Assembly (NCBI RefSeq): GCF_900104515.1
Contig: NZ_FNJL01000014.1
Location: forward strand, 62,001 to 126,000
DNA: 64,000 nt
From: Paracidovorax cattleyae
GTDB taxonomy: Bacteria; Pseudomonadota; Gammaproteobacteria; Burkholderiales; Burkholderiaceae_C
Direction of reading: 5' to 3'
Below are positions 27,060-37,075 of the stretch, one piece after another; the first letter of the stretch is position 1, and each line of letters begins with the position of its first letter. The position numbers were made by a program, and so were the translations under genes. Under the pieces are notes generated by a model that saw only the letters and a list, made by a program, of their open reading frames with translations, was not told where the DNA came from and did no database searches.

Positions 27060-27778
27060 ATGCGACGTTTCGAACTGATCGAGGGAAACTCCAGCAAATT
27101 CTGGGAAGTGGAGCAGGCAGCCTCCGACCTGAACATCCGGTGGGGCCGCATCGGCACCGCCGGCCAGAGCCAGACCAAGCCGTGCGCGGATGCCGCCAAG
27201 GCCTCCGCTGCGCCGACCAGGCTGGTCGCCGAAAAGACGGGCAAGGGCTACGCGGAAAAGTCGGTGTCGCGCCGGGCGCGGCGATCGGCGCATCGCCGGC
27301 GAAACCCGCGCAGGTGAAAGCCTCCGCCGCCACCGCTCCGGACGAGGCGGCCGATACCGGAACGGTTGCGGTGCAGGCGACAACGACGGCGACGGAGATG
27401 GCGGCGGCTCCCATCCGGACGACCGATGCGCCCCCTGCCGAAAGCCTGGACGCGCAATGCGAACGCGCCGTCGCCGCGACCTGGGTGCAGCTGGCCGACT
27501 GCTCGCTGAAAGTGGGCGACGTGCTCTCCGCCGCGGGGCTCAAGCGCCAGCACGGGGTGAGCGACCAGGGCGCTGCCATGGCGTTCGAGCAATTGAAGTT
27601 CGAAGGCCTGCTGCAGGGCTGGGGTACGACGGCGAAGGTCTCCAGGCAGGCGCTGATGGTCGATACCGCGGCCCGCGCGGCACAGACCACTCACGCCGAT
27701 CCTGGACCGGCCCCCGCCAGCGCCAGTGCAGACTCCGTGCCGCCGTGGCTCGCGCTGCGGGTGAAATGTAAGGGACGA
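27060..27778 (+). pseudogene. Frameshifted, truncated WGR-domain gene
   Basis: The first 70 codons encode a WGR domain (RRFELIEGNSSKFWEVEQ, NIRWGRIGTAG, FKTCADAAKA-like helix, EKTGKGYAEKSV). After SV the frame ends in Arg-rich sequence and a stop at 27317. A two-base insertion (or one-base loss) near 27262 would restore a frame that continues APGAAIGASPAK and runs on for about 165 residues to 27780, with a helical segment containing ADCSLKVGDVLSAAGLKRQ. WGR domains bind nucleic acid and often lead large MolR/DUF4132-type or ligase-like proteins. Here the gene is frameshifted and cut off where it meets a convergent remnant. Confidence 0.65.
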
Positions 27779-28097
27779 TGAGGAGGGGCGTTGCCTCCGG
27801 GGCTCGCTGTGCAACGTGGTTTCGCAGTTCCAGCAGCGCGGAACGGGCATACCGCGGTTGCGCATTCGCCTTGTATGCGCAGATGAGCAGATACTGGCGC
27901 CCATCCACGAGCATGCGGGCGATCAGATCCGGCCCCCAATCCCCGGACACGGTTTCAGCTTCGATGCCTTCGACCCGAAGGACCGGTACCTTCTCGAGCA
28001 GCCTGTGCAGTGCCTCGCCAGCGCGGGCGTCTGCCGCTCTCATTGGATAGGCCTTTTTCACTTGAAACCTTAATTTCAACATTTGCTGAAACCGCAT
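27752..28097 (-). pseudogene. 3'-truncated restriction-endonuclease-fold protein
   Basis: The minus-strand frame from ATG at 28097 reads AGEALHRLLEKVPVLRVEGI, then GPDLIARMLVDGRQYLLICAYK and TPLLIVPYISPAAR. The Asp followed by a strand with xxK resembles a PD-(D/E)xK nuclease-like core found in putative regulators. After SPAAR (about 27755) the homology stops and the frame merely reads the WGR remnant backwards. The expected continuation (a DLxGNxR-type motif and wing-helix domain) is missing. So the gene has lost its 3' half. Confidence 0.55.
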
Positions 28098-28197
28098 TGC
28101 AAATTGAAATTGCCTGATGGACGGCCGTGTGTCGCTTATAGGATGGGCCGGAGATCAAAGACACAACCCCATCGCGTGCAGGGCGGCGAGCAGCTCG

Positions 28198-28662
28198 CTA
28201 CGCGCCCTCGCCGCTCTCCAGCATCTTGCGCAGCAGGAAATCCAGCGCCAGCCGTTCCGCGGGGTTGAGCTTGCCGTAGGTGCTCTGGGTGATGCTGCGT
28301 GCGAACGGCTGCATCGTGCGCACGAGGCCGCGGCCTTCGTCCGTCAGCTCGATCACCACCTTGCGCCGGTCCACGCGGTCGTGGTCCACGCTGATCAGGC
28401 CGCGCTGCTTCAGCCGGTCGACCACGCCGCGGATCGTGGCCTGGTCGATCACGGTGGCCTTCACCACCTCGGCCAGCGAACTGCTGCCCTGGTCGTGCAG
28501 CGAGCACAGCACCACGAACTGGGCGGCCGTCAGCTGGGAATCGGGGATGTACTGCTGGAACAGCGCCGTGTGCCGCTGATAGACGCGGCGCAGCAGATGC
28601 CCCACCTGTTCGGAGAACACATACCCCTCATCGGCACCCTCGGTCGCGGTCTTGTCGTGCAT
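28198..28662 (-). CDS. nicR: MarR-family repressor of nicotinate catabolism
   Basis: 154 residues, winged helix-turn-helix of the MarR family: LTAAQFVVLCSLHDQGSSSL, the recognition region ATVIDQATIRGVVDRLKQRG, and the wing DRVDRRKVVIELTDEG. In Pseudomonas putida, NicR represses nic genes and releases DNA when 6-hydroxynicotinate binds. This gene follows nicT by 37 bp at the end of the minus-strand nic arm, which supports the assignment. The start at 28662 is chosen over one 23 codons upstream, which has Pro/Ser-rich sequence. Confidence 0.85.
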   Translation of the reverse strand: MHDKTATEGADEGYVFSEQVGHLLRRVYQRHTALFQQYIPDSQLTAAQFVVLCSLHDQGSSSLAEVVKATVIDQATIRGVVDRLKQRGLISVDHDRVDRRKVVIELTDEGRGLVRTMQPFARSITQSTYGKLNPAERLALDFLLRKMLESGEGA

Positions 28663-28699
28663 GCCGGGATTGTAGGGAGCGCCTGCGGCGGGGGACGGA

Positions 28700-30016
28700 T
28701 CAGTCGAGCGCGCGGTTGCGGGACTCCACATCCACCGCCCAGATCGACAGCGCGCCGCCCGCCAGCATGGCGGACAGCACGGCCAAGGCCAGCGTGAAAT
28801 GCGTGGCCATGATCGGAGCGATGATGGCCGGGGCGAACAGGCCGCCGAAGCGCGCGACCGCGCCCGCCATGCCCATGCCGCTGGCGCGCAGGTCGGTGGG
28901 ATAGACCTCGGGGGTGAAGGCGTAGAGCGCGCCCCAGGTGCCCAGCAGCGAGAAGCTCATGAGCAGGGTGGAGCCGATCACCACGAACGGCGACGAACCC
29001 AGGCTGTAGAGCATGCAGCCCACGGCGCTGAGCAGCAGGAAGCCGATCAGCGTGGGCTTGCGTCCCCAGCGCTCCACGCCATAGGCCGAGAGCGCGAAGC
29101 CGGGCAGTTGCACCAGGGCCAGCACCACCAGGAAGACCTGGCCGCGCATGAAGGCGAAGCCCTCGCTGCCGAGCTTCACCGGCAGGTAGACGAAGACGCC
29201 GTAGTACGCGATGGAGATCAGCGCCCAGGCCAGGAACAGCGCCAGGCTGCGGCGGCGCAGTTCCGCCGAGAACAGCGCGAACAGCGACTTGCGCTCCTGC
29301 TTCTCGGGCTGCAGCGGCGGGATCGGCGTGGTGTTGCCGTTGACCTTGGCCACGCGCTCGAGCACCTGGCGGGCCTGGTCGGACTTGCCGTTGCGGTTCA
29401 GGTACATGGGCGACTCGGGGATGTAGAACCGCAGCACCACGCCCACCAGCGCCGGAATGCCGGTCACGAAGAAGATCACGCGCCAGGCATCGTTGCCCCA
29501 GGACACGGCCACCAAAGCCAGGATGGCCAGGAAGATGGTGCCCACGGCCCAGAACGACTCCAGCAGCACCAGCCAGCGCCCGCGACGGTCGCTGGGCAGG
29601 AATTCGGCCATCATGGTGTAGTCCACGGGCAGCGTTCCACCCACGCCGATGCCGGTGATGAAGCGCAGCACCAGCAGCCAGGCGAACTCGGGCGCGAAGG
29701 CCGACGCCACGCCGGCGCAGGCATCGATCACCACCGCCATCATCAGCACCGGGCGGCGCCCGATGCGGTCGGCCAGGCGGCCGAAGACGAAGGCGCCGAT
29801 CAGCATGCCGATGAAGAAGAAGGTGCCGGTCTGCAGCGCCTCGGGCACCGTCTTGCCGAAGGTCTTGGCGATGGACGGCGCGCTGAAGCCGATGGACAGC
29901 ACCTGCATGGCGTCGGCCAGCCAGACCAGGCCGAAGATCACGAAGAGCCGGTACTGGAACCGGCCGACACCCGCTGTCTGGATGCCTTTTTCCACCGAAA
30001 CGAATGAAGATGACAT
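28700..30016 (-). CDS. nicT: MFS transporter for nicotinate or its hydroxylated product
   Basis: 438 residues, twelve membrane helices, with MFS motif A copies (GRLADRIGRRPVLM) and a sugar-porter/SV2-like motif (LPSDRRGRWLVLLESFWAVG). Its gene lies between the nicotinate dehydrogenase cytochrome gene and nicR, as in known nic clusters where NicT is the proposed nicotinate or 6-hydroxynicotinate carrier. Direction and exact substrate are inferences. The ATG at 30016 matches the start of homologous carriers with a short cytoplasmic lead. Confidence 0.8.
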   Translation of the reverse strand: MSSSFVSVEKGIQTAGVGRFQYRLFVIFGLVWLADAMQVLSIGFSAPSIAKTFGKTVPEALQTGTFFFIGMLIGAFVFGRLADRIGRRPVLMMAVVIDACAGVASAFAPEFAWLLVLRFITGIGVGGTLPVDYTMMAEFLPSDRRGRWLVLLESFWAVGTIFLAILALVAVSWGNDAWRVIFFVTGIPALVGVVLRFYIPESPMYLNRNGKSDQARQVLERVAKVNGNTTPIPPLQPEKQERKSLFALFSAELRRRSLALFLAWALISIAYYGVFVYLPVKLGSEGFAFMRGQVFLVVLALVQLPGFALSAYGVERWGRKPTLIGFLLLSAVGCMLYSLGSSPFVVIGSTLLMSFSLLGTWGALYAFTPEVYPTDLRASGMGMAGAVARFGGLFAPAIIAPIMATHFTLALAVLSAMLAGGALSIWAVDVESRNRALD

Positions 30017-30226
30017 GGGAACTCCTGTGGTCGTCACCGCTAGCTGTTGATATGCCCCTTCCGCCAGGTCGCGACGCCGTACCGGCACGTGCCCTGCCAG
30101 AAAACCCCTGGCGATCGAACCCTCCGGCGCCACCCGAAGGGGCCGATCGCGAAAACCGTCCTCCCGCTTTTCCTCTTCTTGTCCGCGGCCCCGCGTACCG
30201 CAGCCCGCGCTCACCGGGTCATGCGG

Positions 30227-33160
30227 TCATGGCACGCCCGCATGTGCCGTCGCACGCAGCCGGTGGATCGTCTCCATATCGATCGGCCACGCTTTTTCCT
30301 CCGGCGCGAAACGCCAGCGCAGGTAGCCGAGCAGGTCGGTGATCTGCCGGTCGTCCAGGCTGTCGCCGAAGCCCGGCATGTAGCCCAGGGCGTCATTGGC
30401 GGGTTGCTGTATGCCGTGGAGGATGACCTGGACCAGGTTGTCCGGCGTGGCGGCATGCAGGTTGGTGTTGAGCCCTAGCAGCGGCCTGGCGCCGAAGAGG
30501 GTCGGGCCGCTGCCGGCCTCGTGGCAGACGGCGCAGGCGTTCTGGTAGAGGCGCTCGCCGCTGGCGTGGCGGTCCAGGGTGCGCGCAGGCACCGGCATTG
30601 GCACCGCTGCGGCCGTGGCCGCCGCCGTTACGGCGGCTGGCGCGGGATCCGCGGCCGGGGCGGCCTGCGGCGCCCGGCCGGGCAGCTCCAGCAGGTAGGT
30701 GGCGATGGCGCGCACGTCGTTATCAGGCAGTTCGGCCAGGCCGTGGATCACGGGCGCCATGGGCCCGGCGGCCACGCCGTGGCGCGCGGAGAAGCCCGTG
30801 CGCAGGTACTGGTAGAGCGATTCGCGGCTCCAGGGCCGCGGGCCGTCGGCCAATCGGTTGAGCGCGGGTGCGCTCCAGCCCTCGGCCTCGCCGCCGCCCA
30901 GGTAGTGGATGCCGCCCTTCTCGGCGCCCAGCGCGTTGCGCGGCGAATGGCAGGCGGCGCAGTGGCCCGCGCCTTCCACCAGGTAGGCGCCCCGGTTCCA
31001 TTCGGCGCTGCGGGCCGGATCGGCGCGGAAGGGCGTGGCATCGTGGAACAGCAGGTTCCAGCCGGCCATGGCCGGGCGCAGGCTGTAGGGGAAGGCCAGT
31101 TGCGTCTCGGGTGCCCGGGCCTGCACGGCGGGCTGCGACATCAGGTAGCCGTAGAGCGCCTGCAGGTCGCCGTCGCCGAGCCTGGCGAAGGCCGTGTATG
31201 GGAAGGCCGGATAGAGCTGGCGCCCGTCCTGGTGGATGCCCTGGCGCATGGCACGCTCGAAGGCCGCATACGACCACCGGCCGATGCCGGTTTCCGTATC
31301 GGGCGTGATGTTGGTCGAGTAGATGGTGCCGAACGGCGTCTCCAGGCCCAGGCCGCCCGCGTTCGGGGCGCCGCCCGGCGCGGTGTGGCAGACGACGCAG
31401 TCACCAGCCGCCGCGACGAGGCGGCCGCGCTCGATGGCCTGCGCCGAGTAGATCGACACATCGGGCCCGTCGGTCAGCGGCAAGGCCGGCTTCATCGGCC
31501 ACGCCATGGCAGCCAGGCCAGCGATGCCCGCGGCACCGGCCGCGAGCCAGCCCAGGCCGCGGCGCAGCGCGCCGCGCACGGGCTGGCCGCCCGCACCCGC
31601 CTCGCCGGACAGCGCGAGGCGCAGCGGCTCGGTCTGGAACGGCACTTCGCGCAGGCGCACGCCCGTGGCATGGCGGATGGCATTGGCGATCGCGGCGGCG
31701 GCGGGCAGGGTGGCCACGCCGTCCAGGTCCAGCTGGCCATGGCGGACGAGGGCCTGCTCACCCTGCCCTCCCGCCAGGAGTTCACCGCCCGCAGCCGGAG
31801 CCTCCTGGGCGGCAGCTGGGCTGTTCCATGTATCGAAGGCGGCCGGAGCGCCCAGCAACCGGCGCGCGCCGGCCAGCCAGTGCGCATCCTGCTGCACGGT
31901 CCGGGTGTGCACGCTGGCGCCCTGCGCTGCCTGCAATTGCTGGCTGTCGTGGCCTGCGACCACGCGGGTGACTTCGATCTCCCCGGTCTGCGGATGCACG
32001 GCCACCTCGGCCACCCAGGCGCTCCAGACCACGTGGTCCCGCCCCTCGGCATCCAGCGTCTGCATGCAGGCCGCCGCGAATCCCCGGCCATGCAGCCGTC
32101 CGTGCGCATCCGGCCCGCCGCCGGTCCACGGCGCGCTGTGCGCCACGCGCAGGGCCAGGTCGCGCGCCGGGCCTTCGGGCAGGTGCCGCAGGCGCCAGTC
32201 CAGCGGGTCCTGCCCCTGCTCCAGCGCCTGTTCGTGCCACAGGCTTTCGCTGGCGAACACCTGCGCGGCATTGAGATCGTCCACCCCGGCCTGCGCAAGG
32301 CCGCGTGCATGGCGCCCGCCCTGCACGGTGCCGGCGTCCTGCACGCTGGGCAGGGCCGCCGCGCGGGCCGCATCGGACTGGCTCAGCAGGCGTGCGCAGC
32401 TGGGCCGCACGGCCCAGGGCAGCGGGGAGGAAAAAGCAAAGGGGGCCGGCGCATCCGCATCGTCGCCGGCCGGCTGCAGCGCCGTGCCGGCGCCGACGGA
32501 GGGGCTGGCCGCAGCGTGCAGCGCCAGCGCGCACGGTTCGACGCCCGCCGCGCACGCCACGCTGACGGGCCGGGCAACGACCCGGGACAGCAGCGCCGCA
32601 TCGGCCGCCGCGTCCACCAATGCCAGCGCGGGCGGCGCGGCGCCGTCCAGCGCGAACAGGCGCAAGCCCTGCACAGGCACTTGCAGCAGCGCCGCGATCT
32701 CGCTGGCGATCAGGGCCTGGACATCTGGCGCGCAACGGGGCAGCCACAGGCTGGCATGGCCGTCCATGCACCAGGCAATGGCGCGCGCGCCGGCAGGACC
32801 ATCCGCGCGGGCCGGGTGCCAGACGAACGCATCGCCCGCCGGGGCATCGGGCAGCGGCTCACGCGCACCGGCACCGGCGTCCGTCCCGCGCCAGACCGGC
32901 GCCAGAACCACGGCCGCCTGCTGCGCATGGACCGGTGCCATGGCGACCACGCCCAGGAAGTTTCCGCTACGCACCGCGGCCACGACGCCGGCCATGGCGC
33001 GCACGTCGTCCAGCCGGGCATCGGCCAGTGCGTCGCCCTGGTAGCGCAGCCCGTCCCAGCCCATGCGGTCGGGCCGCAAGGCCAGCCCGTGCAGCAGGTC
33101 CGCGGGCACGCCCGGGACCTCGGTCGCAGCCGGCGCGATGGAATGGGCCGGCAGGTTCAC
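30227..33160 (-). CDS. nicB: Nicotinate dehydrogenase cytochrome subunit with degenerate Mo-type domain
   Basis: 977 residues from a GTG start whose last bases overlap the nicA stop (GTGA). The C-terminal 430 residues hold a membrane helix and three c-type haem sites: CVVCH (about 588), CAACH (734) and CAVCH (876). This is the electron-output module of P. putida NicB. The N-terminal 530 residues resemble a xanthine-dehydrogenase large subunit but shortened: DPLDWRLRHL and GRGFAAACMQ, then [16 protein letters not shown] are visible, while the GxGxR-type motif and the final GxGE with the catalytic Glu are absent or altered (GGQGEQ). Catalysis must come from the separate Mo subunit at 38850. I read it as a haem-bearing partner subunit. 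Confidence 0.85.
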   Translation of the reverse strand: MNLPAHSIAPAATEVPGVPADLLHGLALRPDRMGWDGLRYQGDALADARLDDVRAMAGVVAAVRSGNFLGVVAMAPVHAQQAAVVLAPVWRGTDAGAGAREPLPDAPAGDAFVWHPARADGPAGARAIAWCMDGHASLWLPRCAPDVQALIASEIAALLQVPVQGLRLFALDGAAPPALALVDAAADAALLSRVVARPVSVACAAGVEPCALALHAAASPSVGAGTALQPAGDDADAPAPFAFSSPLPWAVRPSCARLLSQSDAARAAALPSVQDAGTVQGGRHARGLAQAGVDDLNAAQVFASESLWHEQALEQGQDPLDWRLRHLPEGPARDLALRVAHSAPWTGGGPDAHGRLHGRGFAAACMQTLDAEGRDHVVWSAWVAEVAVHPQTGEIEVTRVVAGHDSQQLQAAQGASVHTRTVQQDAHWLAGARRLLGAPAAFDTWNSPAAAQEAPAAGGELLAGGQGEQALVRHGQLDLDGVATLPAAAAIANAIRHATGVRLREVPFQTEPLRLALSGEAGAGGQPVRGALRRGLGWLAAGAAGIAGLAAMAWPMKPALPLTDGPDVSIYSAQAIERGRLVAAAGDCVVCHTAPGGAPNAGGLGLETPFGTIYSTNITPDTETGIGRWSYAAFERAMRQGIHQDGRQLYPAFPYTAFARLGDGDLQALYGYLMSQPAVQARAPETQLAFPYSLRPAMAGWNLLFHDATPFRADPARSAEWNRGAYLVEGAGHCAACHSPRNALGAEKGGIHYLGGGEAEGWSAPALNRLADGPRPWSRESLYQYLRTGFSARHGVAAGPMAPVIHGLAELPDNDVRAIATYLLELPGRAPQAAPAADPAPAAVTAAATAAAVPMPVPARTLDRHASGERLYQNACAVCHEAGSGPTLFGARPLLGLNTNLHAATPDNLVQVILHGIQQPANDALGYMPGFGDSLDDRQITDLLGYLRWRFAPEEKAWPIDMETIHRLRATAHAGVP

Positions 33161-33699
33161 GGACGCACTCCTGCTTCGCTCGCCGGGGCATCCGGGGCCG
33201 CGCCGCCCACGCGCAACCGCGCGGCGCGCAGCGCGGCCTGCAGGATCTCCACGTGCGTGCCGCAGCGGCAGAGGTTGTGGTGCAGCTCGCTGCGCACTTC
33301 CTGCTCCGATGGGTGCGGATTGCGGCGCAGCAGGGCCTCGACGGTCATGACCATGCCGTTGAGGCAGTAGCCGCACTGGGCCGCCTGGCAGTCGATGAAG
33401 GCCTGCTGGGTGGGACCGGGGCATTGGCGCGAACCGAGGCCCTCGAGCGTGGTCACCTCGCGGCCCACCGCAGCCTGCACGGGGATCACGCAGGACCGCG
33501 CGGCCACGCCGTCGATCAGCACCGTGCAGGCACCGCACTCGCCCAGGCCGCAACCGTACTTCGGGCCATTCAGTTCCAGGTCGTTGCGCAGCACGTGCAG
33601 CAGCGCCGTGCCGGGCGCGGCGGGCACGGCGCAGGCGCGGCCGTTGACCCGCAGCCGGAGGCCGGGGGCCGGGCTGCTGGATTGGACGGGGTTTCCCAT
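33157..33699 (-). CDS. nicA: Nicotinate dehydrogenase [2Fe-2S] subunit
   Basis: 180 residues with both iron-sulfur modules of xanthine-oxidase-type small subunits: the plant ferredoxin-like YGCGLGECGACTVLIDG ending in ARSC, and the helical CGYCLNGMVM with LCRCGTH. It passes electrons from the Mo centre to the haem subunit in the hydroxylation of nicotinate to 6-hydroxynicotinate. It starts at 33699, 29 bp after the nicC stop, and overlaps the haem subunit gene. It is slightly longer than the usual 155-160 residues, with extra terminal tails. Confidence 0.93.
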   Translation of the reverse strand: MGNPVQSSSPAPGLRLRVNGRACAVPAAPGTALLHVLRNDLELNGPKYGCGLGECGACTVLIDGVAARSCVIPVQAAVGREVTTLEGLGSRQCPGPTQQAFIDCQAAQCGYCLNGMVMTVEALLRRNPHPSEQEVRSELHHNLCRCGTHVEILQAALRAARLRVGGAAPDAPASEAGVRP

Positions 33700-33728
33700 G
33701 GGATGCGTTGCGGCTGCGCCAGGAAGTA

Positions 33729-35102
<1,374 letters not shown>

Positions 35103-35168
35103 AACCCCGATGAAATTGCCGTTTGCCAGACGGCACGGGTTTTGCAAAAATGAAGCGTACACACCCAT

Positions 35169-35182
35169 CTGATCTTTATCAA
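35169..35182 (+). promoter_or_regulatory. FNR-like box upstream of nicE
   Basis: CTGAT-CTTT-ATCAA (TTGAT-AAAG-ATCAG on the other strand) matches the FNR consensus at nine of ten positions and ends 27 bp before the nicE ATG, a position that would suit repression. Confidence 0.45.
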
Positions 35183-35209
35183 ACGCGCATCGCGCGAACA
35201 AGGCACGCC

Positions 35210-35989
35210 ATGACCCAGACATACCGCATCGGCCAGATCGTCCCCAGCTCCAACACCACGATGGAGACCGAGGTGCCGGCCATGCTGCAGGCCCACTCCA
35301 CGCTGCGGCCGCAGGACCGCTTCACCTTCCACTCCAGCCGCATGCGCATGAAGAAAGTGCAGAAGGAAGAGCTGGCCGCCATGGATGCCGAAAGCGACCG
35401 CTGCGCGCTGGAGCTGAGCGACGCGCGGGTGGACGTGCTGGGCTATGCCTGCCTCGTGGCCATCATGGCGATGGGCAAGGGCTACCACCGCGTGTCGCAG
35501 CGGCGCCTGACGGAACGCACGGCCAGCAACGGCGCCACGGCCCCGGTCATCACCAGCGCGGGCGCACTGGTCGAGGCCCTCAAGGTCATGGGCGCGAAGA
35601 AGATCGCCCTGGTGGCGCCCTACATGGTTCCGCTCACCCAGCTGGTGATGGACTACATCGCCGCCGAGGGCTTCGAGATCGTCGATTGGCGTGCGCTGGA
35701 GATTCCCGACAACCTCGAGGTGGGCCGCCACGATCCCGCGAAGCTGCCGGGCATCGTCGCCGGCATGGACTATGCCGATGCCGACGTGATCGTGCTGTCG
35801 GCCTGCGTGCAGATGCCCTCGCTGCCGGCGGTCGCGCAGGTGGAAGCGGCCACGGGCAAGCCCGTGCTCACGGCCTCGATCGCCACCACCTATGCCATCC
35901 TGAAGGAACTGGGACTGGACCCGGTGGTGCCGGGTGCGGGCGCGCTGCTGTCGGGCGCCTATCCGTACGACACGGCCGCCACGGCCTGA
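35210..35989 (+). CDS. nicE: Maleate cis-trans isomerase
   Basis: 259 residues of the Asp/Glu racemase-like superfamily. The two catalytic cysteines are visible: Cys81 in LGYACLVAIMAMG and Cys199 in IVLSACVQMPSLP. It converts maleate to fumarate, the last step of nicotinate degradation, feeding the TCA cycle. It is the first gene of the plus arm (nicE, nicD, nicX, nicF, Mo subunit, xdhC). ATG at 35210; length matches P. putida NicE (about 250). Confidence 0.95.
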   Translation: MTQTYRIGQIVPSSNTTMETEVPAMLQAHSTLRPQDRFTFHSSRMRMKKVQKEELAAMDAESDRCALELSDARVDVLGYACLVAIMAMGKGYHRVSQRRLTERTASNGATAPVITSAGALVEALKVMGAKKIALVAPYMVPLTQLVMDYIAAEGFEIVDWRALEIPDNLEVGRHDPAKLPGIVAGMDYADADVIVLSACVQMPSLPAVAQVEAATGKPVLTASIATTYAILKELGLDPVVPGAGALLSGAYPYDTAATA

Positions 35990-35999
35990 GGAGCATTCC

Positions 36000-36836
36000 A
36001 TGAGCGACCATGCCAGCACCTTCCGCTACGGCGGCCACGTCCATGCCAACGGCATCCGCCAGCACTACCTGCGCTACGGCGGCGCGGATGGCGAGCGCGC
36101 GCAGCGCGATGCCGTCATCCTGATCCCCGGCATCACCAGCCCGGCCGTGACCTGGGGCTTCGTCGCCGAACACCTGGGCCGCCAGTTCGACACCTACGTG
36201 CTGGACGTGCGCGGGCGCGGCCTCTCCTCTTCCGGCCCGGGCCTGGACTACGGCCTCGATGCCCAGGCCGCCGACGTGATCGCGCTGGCGCAGGCCCTGG
36301 GGCTGCAGCGCTGGGCCCTGGTCGGCCACTCCATGGGCGGGCGCATCGCCGTGCGCGCGGCCCGCAGCCAGCCGGCCGGGCTCATGCGCCTGGTCATCGT
36401 CGATCCGCCCGTCTCCGGCCCCGGCCGCCGCGCCTACCCGGCCGCCCTGCCCTGGTACGTGGATTCCATCCGCCAGGCCGCGCAGGGCATGGATGCCGAA
36501 GCCATGCGCGCCTTTTGCCCCACCTGGACGCAGGAGCAGCGCCAGCTGCGCGCGCAGTGGCTGCACACCTGCCACGAGCCCGCCATCGTGCAGAGCTTCG
36601 AGGACTTCGGCCGCGACGACATCCACGCCGACCTGCCCCGCATTCCGCAGCCGCTGCTGCTCGTCACTGCCGAGCGCGGCGACGTGGTGCGCGACACGGA
36701 CGTGGCCGAGTGGCAGGACCTGGCGCCCCAGACCGTTCACGTCCGGGTGCCCGGTGCCGGGCACATGATCCCGTGGGACAACGAGGCCGGTTTCTACGCA
36801 GCGCTCGGCGACTTCCTCGGAGCCCGGGTGGGATGA
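36000..36836 (+). CDS. nicD: N-formylmaleamate deformylase
   Basis: 278 residues, alpha/beta-hydrolase. The nucleophile elbow GHSMGG gives Ser111, the acid is Asp135 (LVIVDPP) and the base His255 (PGAGHMIPWD). NicD hydrolyses N-formylmaleamate to maleamate and formate. It starts 10 bp after the nicE stop with GAGGAGC as ribosome site. A structured intergenic repeat begins 5 bp after its stop. Confidence 0.94.
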   Translation: MSDHASTFRYGGHVHANGIRQHYLRYGGADGERAQRDAVILIPGITSPAVTWGFVAEHLGRQFDTYVLDVRGRGLSSSGPGLDYGLDAQAADVIALAQALGLQRWALVGHSMGGRIAVRAARSQPAGLMRLVIVDPPVSGPGRRAYPAALPWYVDSIRQAAQGMDAEAMRAFCPTWTQEQRQLRAQWLHTCHEPAIVQSFEDFGRDDIHADLPRIPQPLLLVTAERGDVVRDTDVAEWQDLAPQTVHVRVPGAGHMIPWDNEAGFYAALGDFLGARVG

Positions 36837-36841
36837 GACGA

Positions 36842-36981
36842 CACCCCCCTGAGCGGCTGCGCCGCTTCCCCCCGCTCTCGCCATGCAGCGCATGGCGGGC
36901 AGGGGGACGACGCCAGCGGCCGGGCGAAGCCCGTTCCGCGGCGCCTGCTGGCATGGCCTGCTCCGCGGCCATCGGACGGGT
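36842..36981 (-). repeat. Structured intergenic repeat, copy B
   Basis: Inverted relative to copies A and C. The TTCG-loop hairpin lies at 36912-36942 and the CCCCC/GGGGG stem at 36869-36906, with an inner CCATGC/GCATGG stem. Its tail end faces the nicD stop codon 5 bp away, the same arrangement as the other copies. Confidence 0.85.
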
Positions 36982-37033
36982 GACTCCGCGCCGGCTTCAT
37001 GGGTTGCCGGTGGCGCGAAACGCCATGGATAAC

Positions 37034-37043
37034 TGAAATGCAC
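37034..37043 (+). promoter_or_regulatory. Candidate NicR half-site before nicX
   Basis: TGAAATGCAC is identical to one arm plus spacer of the inverted repeat at 35076-35090, and lies 33 bp before the nicX ATG. It suggests that nicX has its own regulated promoter downstream of repeat B. Confidence 0.45.
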
Positions 37044-37075
37044 TTTCTCTACTACCGTACGCCAAGGAGCCCCGC

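Noticed and set aside
28657-28664. GTGCATGC at the nicR start codon as an operator half-site
   Set aside because: It overlaps the start codon itself and has no partner arm; too weak to count.
30084-30093. Palindrome GGCACGTGCC upstream of nicT
   Set aside because: A single GC-rich 10-mer with no second copy near the other nic promoters; expected by chance in this composition.
30521-33370. Long plus-strand frame opposite the nicotinate dehydrogenase cytochrome subunit
   Set aside because: Low-complexity Arg/Gly/Ala text with no motif; the minus-strand protein has three haem sites and is coupled to nicA.
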